A stretch of DNA of 12,110 bases from DHVE2 group archaeon (lineage in GTDB: Archaea; Thermoplasmatota; Thermoplasmata; Thermoplasmatales; Aciduliprofundaceae): positions 1 to 12,110 of the forward strand of contig WALG01000051.1 of the NCBI GenBank assembly GCA_015522955.1, given 5' to 3'. The notes under the pieces were generated by a model, which saw only the letters and a program-made list of their open reading frames with translations, made no database searches and had not been told where the DNA came from. A program made the position numbers and the translations under genes. Shown here piece after piece: positions 6,706 through 12,110 of the stretch. Positions within the stretch are counted from its first letter, which is position 1. Every line of letters begins with the position of its first letter.

Positions 6706-6715
6706 TTTCATCACC

Positions 6716-7975
6716 TTACAGATACTCGCGGGGATCTGCAATCTTACCCTCAATTGCCGTGGCTGCTGCTGTTGCCGGGGAGCCAAGATAGATCTCCGCA
6801 TTGGGATTTCCCATTCTACCTTTGAAATTGCGGTTCTGGGTGCTCAAAACTCTCTCTCCATCTGCAAGCACTCCCTTGTGAATTCCCACGCGGGGGCCAC
6901 AGCCAGGGGACTCCACAGCCGCACCTGCTTCCACGAAGATCTCAAGCAAACCCTCTTTGAGAGATTGCAGATAAACACGGCGGGATGCGGGTATGACTAT
7001 CAATCTTGTATCTTTGTGCACCTTATTTCCTTCAAGAATTTTAGCCGCTATACGCAAATCCTCTATTCGCCCATTGGTGCACGTTCCAATATATACTTGG
7101 TCTATTCTGACATTCATCTTCTTTGCCTCTGTTATAGTTCGGGTATTGTCCACTGTATGGGGAAATGAAACCGTGGGCTCTATCTCGCTCACGTTAAATT
7201 CGTATTCTTTCTCAAACCATGCATCCTCATCGCTTTTAATCTCTCTGTATTTATCGCCACGGCCCATCCTTTCAAGATACTCTTTTGTGGTGGCATCCGG
7301 GGGAATCATCCCGGTTTTGCCACCGGCCTCTATGGCCATGTTGGTGATGGTGAAACGTGACTCCATGCTCATCTTCTCTATGGTAGGCCCTATGAATTCC
7401 ATGGATTTATATGTGGCGCCGTCCGCCCCTATGGTGCCAATTATGTGGAGAATTAAATCCTTGGAATATACACCTTCGAGAAACTCACCCTCAATGTAAA
7501 ATCTATGCGTTTCGGGCACGCGCATCCAGGCCTTGCCCAGGGCAAAGGCTATAGCCACATCTGTGCTCCCCATTCCTGTTGCGAATGCGCCCAATGCTCC
7601 AGATGTGCAGGTATGTGAATCAGCACCTACAATCAATTGCCCCGGAGAGGCCCATGACTCCACAAGGCGCTGATGGCATATGCCCTCACCCACATCCGAT
7701 AGATACGCACCTGTTTTCCTTGAGAACTCTCTCAAGATTTTGTGTGCATTGCTGAGTTCTTTTCGAGGGGATGGGGTCGCGTGATCCAGGAAAAGTATGG
7801 TATTTTTACCATCAAACACCCTTTCCATGCCCATCTCTTGCAGAACCTGCACGCTCAGGGGTCCTGTTCCATCCTGCACCATTGCCACATCCACTCTGGC
7901 TACCACAGTCTCGCCGGCCTTTACCTCTTTGCTCGCATGCTCACCTATTATCTTCTCAGCCATTGTCTTACCCAA
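6716..7975 (-). CDS. leuC: 3-isopropylmalate dehydratase / homoaconitase large subunit
   Basis: 419 residues from the TTG chosen here. It is the [4Fe-4S] aconitase-family subunit partnering LeuD. Conserved blocks are LFLDHATPSP, GICHQRLVE, VGADSHTCTSGALGAFATGMGSTDVA, IGTCTNGR (Cys299), SPGCGP (Cys359) and NRNFKGRMGNP. Three cysteines normally hold the cluster, the last two as C-G-P-C; here the third position is Arg362 (CGC, minus strand 6892-6890), one transition from TGC. The remaining sequence is well conserved, so this is either a recent inactivating change, a sequence error, or an unusual cluster. Start: GGAGGTGA (7988-7981) sits 5 nt before the TTG at 7975; the GTG at 7984 lies inside the SD and the ATG at 7963 is too far. 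Cotranscribed with leuD. Confidence 0.94.
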   Translation of the reverse strand: MGKTMAEKIIGEHASKEVKAGETVVARVDVAMVQDGTGPLSVQVLQEMGMERVFDGKNTILFLDHATPSPRKELSNAHKILREFSRKTGAYLSDVGEGICHQRLVESWASPGQLIVGADSHTCTSGALGAFATGMGSTDVAIAFALGKAWMRVPETHRFYIEGEFLEGVYSKDLILHIIGTIGADGATYKSMEFIGPTIEKMSMESRFTITNMAIEAGGKTGMIPPDATTKEYLERMGRGDKYREIKSDEDAWFEKEYEFNVSEIEPTVSFPHTVDNTRTITEAKKMNVRIDQVYIGTCTNGRIEDLRIAAKILEGNKVHKDTRLIVIPASRRVYLQSLKEGLLEIFVEAGAAVESPGCGPRVGIHKGVLADGERVLSTQNRNFKGRMGNPNAEIYLGSPATAAATAIEGKIADPREYL

Positions 7976-7980
7976 TTTAC

Positions 7981-7988
7981 TCACCTCC
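7981..7988 (-). promoter_or_regulatory. Shine-Dalgarno GGAGGTGA deciding the leuC start
   Basis: A perfect match to the archaeal anti-SD, 5 nt before TTG (7975). It favours TTG over the overlapping GTG (7984). Confidence 0.6.
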
Positions 7989-8025
7989 TCTGTTCAATGT
8001 ATGTATATTTTCCCCTAATCCGATC

Positions 8026-8040
8026 TCATATAATATACTC
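8026..8040 (-). promoter_or_regulatory. TATA-like box for leuC-leuD
   Basis: Minus-strand GAGTATATTATATGA predicts a start near 8006 and a leader of about 30 nt that contains the leuC SD. A second AT-rich site (AAATATACATAC, about 8001-8012) is too close to the start codon. Confidence 0.4.
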
Positions 8041-8123
8041 TGGTCAAAATATATGATTATTAGCCGAACATCGTAAAACATGCGTAGCCCATTCCTGATC
8101 TTGTCATTTAGCAAGACCTGTGA

Positions 8124-8134
8124 AAAATTTTATA
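8124..8134 (+). promoter_or_regulatory. TATA-like box for cas6, deciding its start
   Basis: AAATTTTATAC lies about 28 nt before the ATG at 8158 and inside the longer open frame that begins at 8080. This supports the internal ATG and a leaderless mRNA. Confidence 0.5.
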
Positions 8135-8157
8135 CCCTAGGCATTTATTTTCAATTA

Positions 8158-8889
8158 ATGAGAATCAAGATACATCTTCAAGGCTCAGGAATCTTGCCCT
8201 TTGATTACCATTATCATCTCCAAGGTGCCATGTACAGATTCAAGGAGATTGCCAACGCCTCGCTGAGTGCAAATTTGCATTATTCTCACGATATTAAAAC
8301 CTACACATTTTCCGAGATTATCGTGCCTCAAAGAAAAATAGATGATACTGGAATTCATATTCTTGATGGTCGGGCATATCTAATTTATTCTTCTCCCTCT
8401 AAAGATTATGTGGAGGCAGTGGTGGAAGGTATGCTTGCAAACCCGCAACTGCGCATTGGCAGAATAAATTTTGTTATCGAACGGGTTGAGGTACTTCCCA
8501 CCCCGGATATTTCCTGGAGTGATGTAACTTTTAAAACTTTATCACCCATAGTGCTCTATACCTCTTCAGATGGAAGGAAGAAAGATATTCCACTGTATCC
8601 AACAGATACAAAGTGGTACGTGAACTTGGAGAAGAATCTCCGACATGGATTTGAAAGATTCTATGGATATATTCCTGGAACTCATCTCACCGTTGAGACC
8701 CTACGCTTCAAACCTAAAAAATACCTGTTTCAGAAAATACAGAATGATAAGATATTACAGGGCGCAATAAAAGCGGTGCACGGGCATTTCAGGTTTCGTG
8801 GAGACCCGCATCTTATTAAATTTGCCTATGATGCAGGTGTGGGTGAGCGTGGCGCCATGGGCTTTGGCTGCCTGGATATTGTGAAATGA
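8158..8889 (+). CDS. cas6: CRISPR-associated endoribonuclease Cas6
   Basis: 243 residues. Cas6 cuts the CRISPR precursor transcript within each repeat to give crRNAs. The protein follows Pyrococcus furiosus Cas6 closely in layout: MRIKI.L start, HYHLQG.MY, a VEAVVEGMLANPQLRIG block, the VTFKTLSPIVL strand, and the C-terminal glycine-rich loop GVGERGAMGFG (227-237). By alignment from memory, Tyr26, His41 and Lys47 fall on the Pyrococcus catalytic Tyr31, His46 and Lys52 with identical spacing (15 and 6), so the nuclease should be active. The frame extends upstream to an ATG at 8080, but the family N-terminus and the TATA-like box favour 8158. No other cas gene and no array lie in the window; it sits alone between leuC and two unknown genes, its stop 1 nt from the next convergent stop. 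Confidence 0.93.
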   Translation: MRIKIHLQGSGILPFDYHYHLQGAMYRFKEIANASLSANLHYSHDIKTYTFSEIIVPQRKIDDTGIHILDGRAYLIYSSPSKDYVEAVVEGMLANPQLRIGRINFVIERVEVLPTPDISWSDVTFKTLSPIVLYTSSDGRKKDIPLYPTDTKWYVNLEKNLRHGFERFYGYIPGTHLTVETLRFKPKKYLFQKIQNDKILQGAIKAVHGHFRFRGDPHLIKFAYDAGVGERGAMGFGCLDIVK

Positions 8890-8890
8890 T

Positions 8891-9286
8891 TTACATCCAG
8901 AGATGCTTATCAACAAGTTCGCTTATCTCGTTATGTTTCCCCTCTATTTTCATAAGATGTCTGAGGTTCTTGTTTCTTGCCAGTACACCTGCAAGCGATA
9001 TCGCATAACCTCTATTTTCCTTTATATATAAATATACCCAGTATCTCAATCCAGCCCACTCGCTCTCCATCCGAAACATCTCCTTTAGAAGGGTGTTAAT
9101 TTCCCTGTTCAACTTATCCAACTCGTCACTATGATTATCCTTAACCTTCCGGCCAAGCATGGCCTCGTATATAAGTCTCTCCTCAGGAATTTTGTACCTC
9201 CTTGCTATATACTCTATCTCTTCCACATTGTTGCTGTAAATTCTGAACTTTTTCTTTTTAACGGAGGATCTTAGTATTATCTCCAT
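8891..9286 (-). CDS. Uncharacterised small basic protein
   Basis: 131 residues, no family recognised. There is a Lys-rich N-terminus (VKKKKFRIY), a likely helical segment VEEIEYIARRYKIPEERLIYEAML (about 21-44), a short coiled-coil-like stretch (about 54-75, LDKLNREINTLLKEMF) and a C-terminal helical half with aromatic residues (WAGLRYWVYLYI) and a basic segment. There is no signal peptide or clear membrane span. The ATG at 9286 lies 29 nt inside the upstream gene, with GGAG at 9297-9300 ahead of it, which suggests coupled translation and a shared role. The stop is 1 nt from the cas6 stop on the other strand. A regulator or nucleic-acid-associated role is conceivable but unsupported. Confidence 0.7.
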   Translation of the reverse strand: MEIILRSSVKKKKFRIYSNNVEEIEYIARRYKIPEERLIYEAMLGRKVKDNHSDELDKLNREINTLLKEMFRMESEWAGLRYWVYLYIKENRGYAISLAGVLARNKNLRHLMKIEGKHNEISELVDKHLWM

Positions 9287-9479
9287 TTTTTCTCAACTCC
9301 ATACTTATACGAAGCATCTTGTTCTCCTCATCTATCTCATCCGTTAACTGTAGCAGAACCTGCTGGTCTCTATCTGCCATCTCGCAAAAATCCTGTAACT
9401 CTCTGAGTTCTTCTCTCATCCTGGCCAGTTTCTCTTCTATCTCCCCCTGGTTTTCAGCAGCGCCTCCGTATCGTTCCAT
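9258..9479 (-). CDS. Uncharacterised small coiled-coil protein
   Basis: 73 residues, mostly charged (Glu, Arg, Asp) with a heptad-like pattern from about 13 to 62 (IEEKLARMREELRELQDF ... LLQLTDEIDEENKMLRISM), so a helical, probably dimerising protein. There is no hydrophobic segment. Its 3' end overlaps the next gene by 29 nt in another frame. The ATG at 9479 is used; a minus-strand GAATATTAG (about 9492-9500) is rather close for a promoter, so a later ATG (9419) is possible. It lies 94 bp after nadC on the same strand and may or may not share its transcript. Function unknown. Confidence 0.6.
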   Translation of the reverse strand: MERYGGAAENQGEIEEKLARMREELRELQDFCEMADRDQQVLLQLTDEIDEENKMLRISMELRKNGDNTKILR

Positions 9480-9573
9480 TCCAGATATCTCTAATATTCT
9501 AGAAAAGGAAACTTACGGGATACCTTAAAAGATATGCCTCGCTGGTGAGAGGTACCACACTCGGTGCCACATT

Positions 9574-10377
9574 TTAATCTTTTTTCATCATTTCCATTGA
9601 GAAGTTTATGCTACGTGTAGAATGGGTCAGATAGCCCATGGAGATGACATCTACATCGCATTTTGCATAATCCTCGATATTCTCGGGAGTGATTCCTCCA
9701 GAGACTTCTATCATAATTCCATATTTTCTCAATTTTTTTGCCAGTTTGCATACATCCTCTTGCCCCATATTATCAAGTAAAATTATGTCTACCCCAAGTT
9801 GTGCCGCCTTGATCGCATCCATCTCGTTTTCCACCTCAACCTCTATTTTCTTGGTGAAACTCACATCTTTTGCTTTTTTTATCGCCTCTTCCAGACCCAC
9901 AAGGGCAATGTGATTGTCCTTTATCATCACCATATCTCCAAGGTTCCACCTATGCGTATCGCCACCACCTATTTTAACAGCAATTTTGTCAAGATAGCCC
10001 CATAGGGTTTTTCGAGTTGCTGCAATTTTCACATGCGGATTTACTTTGTGTACGAGACTCACAATTTTTCTTGTCTCAGTGGCAATGCCGCTCATCCTGC
10101 CCAATATGTTGAGCACAGTCCTCTCAACCTTGAGAATTTCTCTTGCATTCCCACTTATACGCATCACCATGGTTCCACTCTGAATCTCACTGCCATCGGA
10201 CAAGTGCTCCACGCTCATGCCTAAATCTCTAAGATTTTCGGCGAGGTATTCAGAGCCTGCGAGTATGCATTTTTCTTTTGCTATTACGCTTGCATGTGCT
10301 TCTAGGCTCTTGGGAATAACTGTCTCGGAAGTGATATCTCCAAACTCGGCATCCTCTCCATAAAGGAGCCAGAACAT
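9574..10377 (-). CDS. nadC: Nicotinate-nucleotide pyrophosphorylase (carboxylating)
   Basis: 267 residues. It converts quinolinate and phosphoribosyl pyrophosphate to nicotinate mononucleotide, CO2 and pyrophosphate, the step after NadA. Hallmarks are FGDITSE (12-18), the PRPP/quinolinate-binding TRKT (121-124), GGGDTHR (137-143, the archaeal form of 'GGG.NHR'), MIKDNH (151-156), the acidic EVEVEN (179-184), LLDNM (200-204) and VSGGI (225-229). The N-terminus is slightly short; the family usually has another 15-25 residues before the GDIT motif. However, the ATG overlaps the nadA stop (TGATG), a normal coupled arrangement, and no earlier start fits. It is the last gene of the nadX-nadA-nadC operon. 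Confidence 0.96.
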   Translation of the reverse strand: MFWLLYGEDAEFGDITSETVIPKSLEAHASVIAKEKCILAGSEYLAENLRDLGMSVEHLSDGSEIQSGTMVMRISGNAREILKVERTVLNILGRMSGIATETRKIVSLVHKVNPHVKIAATRKTLWGYLDKIAVKIGGGDTHRWNLGDMVMIKDNHIALVGLEEAIKKAKDVSFTKKIEVEVENEMDAIKAAQLGVDIILLDNMGQEDVCKLAKKLRKYGIMIEVSGGITPENIEDYAKCDVDVISMGYLTHSTRSINFSMEMMKKD

Positions 10378-11264
10378 CAGGATACCTCCAGCATACGTTC
10401 AATTGCTATTCTCGCCTTTTTTGCTATATCTTCAGGCACAGTTACCTCGTAAACTTCATCCTTCAAACTGCGGTATATCCTTTCCAGAGTGATTTGCTTC
10501 ATGCCCAGGCAAATGGCATTTTCCCAGGCAGGTACAAACTCTCGATCTGGAAAATCATGGCGCAGGCGGGAAACCATATCACGTTCTGTTGCTACGATGA
10601 ATCTCTTCGCATCACTGTTTGCAACGAATTTAACCATGCCTCCTGTGCTTGCAATAGCATCTGCAATATCCTGTAACTCAGGCGGGCACTCAGGATGTAC
10701 AAGAAGCAAGCCGTCACGGCGCACATTCTCCACATTGAGATTTGTATGAACATAGCAGTGTCCATTGGGCGGTAGGGGAATTATCCGCTTCTCTGTATGC
10801 CTTGCAACATAACTGGCTAAATTTGCATCTGGGCCAAATAATATGGTATCGGCATCCAGTGAGTTTACCACCCTGACAGCGTTGGCGGATGTACAGGTGA
10901 TATCCGCCTTTGCCTTGCATGCTGCAGTGGAATTCACATAGAGAACCACCTTTGCTCCGGGATATTTTCTGCGATACTCATCAATCATCTCGGGACTCAG
11001 AAACCTTGCCATTTCGCAACTTGCAATCTTGGATGGGATGAGAACCTTTTTCTCAGGGTTCAAAATCTTCGCTGTTTCGGCCATGAAGTCCACACCTGCA
11101 AAAACTATGATTTGCGCTGATATCTTTGTAGCCTTTCTGGCCAGTTCCAGAGAATCACCTACAAAATCGGCAATTTCCTGTACCTCGGCTCTCTGGTAAT
11201 TGTGGGCCAAGATTACAGCATTTTTTTCCTTTTTTAACCTCTCAATATCCTTCTGCAAATTCAT
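10377..11264 (-). CDS. nadA: Quinolinate synthase A
   Basis: 295 residues. A [4Fe-4S] enzyme that condenses iminoaspartate with dihydroxyacetone phosphate to quinolinate. Three cluster cysteines are visible: Cys83 (SKIASCEMA), Cys170 (NGHCYVH) and Cys252 (NAICLGMKQ), the positions used in archaeal and Thermotoga NadA. Other marks are AHNYQ..EVQ.IADFVGDS, GVDFMAETAKIL, YVNSTAA.KA.AD.TCTS.NAV, VHPECPPE and ATERDMV. The chosen ATG at 11264 has GGAGTGTGAT just before it as SD; a GTG at 11273 would overlap the nadX stop as GTGA and add three residues. Either way nadX and nadA are translationally coupled. The product should pass directly to NadC, whose ATG overlaps this stop. Confidence 0.97.
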   Translation of the reverse strand: MNLQKDIERLKKEKNAVILAHNYQRAEVQEIADFVGDSLELARKATKISAQIIVFAGVDFMAETAKILNPEKKVLIPSKIASCEMARFLSPEMIDEYRRKYPGAKVVLYVNSTAACKAKADITCTSANAVRVVNSLDADTILFGPDANLASYVARHTEKRIIPLPPNGHCYVHTNLNVENVRRDGLLLVHPECPPELQDIADAIASTGGMVKFVANSDAKRFIVATERDMVSRLRHDFPDREFVPAWENAICLGMKQITLERIYRSLKDEVYEVTVPEDIAKKARIAIERMLEVS

Positions 11265-11269
11265 ATATA

Positions 11270-12001
11270 TCACACTCCAATTTTAACTACATCCTCTAAA
11301 TTTTCTAACAGATATAAAGGGGATAGAACGGCAAGATAACTTGTCCTTGGATTTGCAGGAGAGGCCCTATTTATGATTTTGAACTCCGCTTTGCCGAATT
11401 CGCCCTCCACAACAATATCATGCATATTCTCTTTTATATCCGGGTCTGCGTAAACTTCCACATCGATATCCATGCCGCTCACTATAGATAGAAGCACCGA
11501 TACGTTCACACTCTTGGGAAATTTCTCAATTGCCTGGCTCGCTTTACCCTTGAAAATCAGAGTTTTTTCCTTAACATTATATCCGAGAGTTTTTGCATTT
11601 TTTGTACTGCGTAGAGTTACACAATGCAGACCCGCAATTTTTGCAGTCTTTATAAGGTCAATGCCTCCAATGGCTCCTGAAGGAAGGTATATATATGTGC
11701 CTTTCTCCTTTGCGAGAGTAAATAATCGTTCTCTAAAATCTTGCTCCACGAGTCCTCCAATGCTCATAATCACCAGGTCTCTTCCAGAGTCAATAATTCT
11801 AAGAGCATAGTCCTTAACGGCCTGCGGAGATGCAGCCTCGATAATAATATCTGAATGAGTGATAAGCGAACCTATATCCTCGCAGAGAAATGCATCTATA
11901 TCATTGCATCTCTCGGGGCATATATCGTAAACCGCCGAGATTTTGAATTTCTTCGAGAGTTCATGGGCAATGTTGCCACACCCTATTACTCCTATTCTCA
12001 T
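11270..12001 (-). CDS. nadX: L-aspartate dehydrogenase
   Basis: 243 residues. It oxidises L-aspartate to iminoaspartate with NAD(P), replacing the oxygen- or fumarate-linked NadB oxidase used by many bacteria. The N-terminal Rossmann nucleotide-binding loop GVIGCGNIA spans 4-12; YLPSGAIGGID (105-115), NMHDIVVEG (192-200, His194 the probable catalytic His) and the family signature NPRTSYLA (217-224) follow. Start: GGTGATG-CTC-ATG places an SD just ahead of the ATG at 12001, exactly as at leuD. The longer frame from 12043 would put that SD inside the gene and extend past the normal NadX N-terminus. It is first gene of the nadX-nadA-nadC operon, and its stop overlaps or nearly touches nadA. Confidence 0.94.
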   Translation of the reverse strand: MRIGVIGCGNIAHELSKKFKISAVYDICPERCNDIDAFLCEDIGSLITHSDIIIEAASPQAVKDYALRIIDSGRDLVIMSIGGLVEQDFRERLFTLAKEKGTYIYLPSGAIGGIDLIKTAKIAGLHCVTLRSTKNAKTLGYNVKEKTLIFKGKASQAIEKFPKSVNVSVLLSIVSGMDIDVEVYADPDIKENMHDIVVEGEFGKAEFKIINRASPANPRTSYLAVLSPLYLLENLEDVVKIGV

Positions 12002-12004
12002 GAG

Positions 12005-12011
12005 CATCACC
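12005..12011 (-). promoter_or_regulatory. Shine-Dalgarno deciding the nadX start
   Basis: Minus-strand GGTGATG followed by CTC and the ATG at 12001. The same GGTGATG-nnn-ATG spacing occurs at leuD (6715-6703). Confidence 0.5.
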
Positions 12012-12100
12012 TTGAACATGTGTTCAATGAGGTATGTCGCCATGCCATTTTAATCTTTCGTGCAGAGTTACATCTCTATTTTTACATAATCTTTCAAAAT

Positions 12101-12109
12101 ATTTATATA
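12101..12109 (-). promoter_or_regulatory. Possible TATA box of the nad operon
   Basis: Minus-strand TATATAAAT is the best TATA match upstream of nadX and predicts transcription from about 12080, with a leader near 80 nt. GATTAAAAT (about 12047-12055) is a closer alternative. The window ends here, so the full promoter cannot be seen. Confidence 0.35.
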
Positions 12110-12110
12110 G

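Noticed and set aside
6628..8076. Several long frames on the plus strand across leuD/leuC
   Set aside because: They are antisense shadows of conserved genes, with no family signal.
8080..8157. N-terminal extension of Cas6 by 26 residues
   Set aside because: The family begins at the 8158 ATG, and a TATA-like box lies inside the extension.
9550..9573. GGTACC...GGTGCC hairpin followed by T-rich sequence, like a plus-strand terminator
   Set aside because: No plus-strand gene ends there, and on the minus strand the pairing has a mismatch and no T-run follows.

Overview
The window looks like a compact archaeal chromosome segment. The evidence is a NOG1-type ribosome-assembly GTPase, a Pyrococcus-like Cas6, the NadX/NadA/NadC route to NAD, and TATA-like boxes about 25-30 nt before several starts. 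Starts are either leaderless or carry a GGTGAT/GGAGGTGA Shine-Dalgarno (SD) sequence. Moderate G+C and the gene mix suggest a thermophilic euryarchaeon; a relative of Aciduliprofundum (Thermoplasmatota) is my best guess, from recall only. No tRNA, rRNA, CRISPR array or insertion sequence was found.

Layout. 1-520 has no convincing gene. It holds T-tracts repeated at about one helical turn, two copies of a palindromic TTTTCAA...TTGAAAA unit, and between them a stretch that can close into a long stem (candidate structured RNA). At 521-1357 (-) lies a membrane-anchored protein with probable tandem OB-folds, divergent from a full-length bacterial-type mutS (1446-3926, +). mutS abuts a convergent nog1 (3927-4874, -) with no base between the stops. 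5000-5470 contains a decayed FtsX/MacB-type ABC permease. 5507-6136 (-) is a secreted or membrane protein of unknown role. 6205-7975 (-) is a leuC-leuD pair (isopropylmalate isomerase or homoaconitase) whose large subunit lacks one of the three expected Fe-S cysteines. 8158-8889 (+) is a stand-alone cas6 with an intact catalytic triad. 8891-9479 (-) holds two small overlapping unknown genes, the upstream one a coiled coil. 9574-12001 (-) is a nadX-nadA-nadC operon.

How they work together. The nad genes form a complete route from aspartate to nicotinate mononucleotide: NadX makes iminoaspartate, NadA condenses it with dihydroxyacetone phosphate to quinolinate, and NadC ribosylates that. LeuC and LeuD are two subunits of one hydro-lyase. 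The other genes look like independent housekeeping or accessory functions. The points most worth a second look are the LeuC Cys-to-Arg change, the solitary MutS with a bacterial clamp-binding-like tail, the isolated but apparently active Cas6, and the structured non-coding left end.
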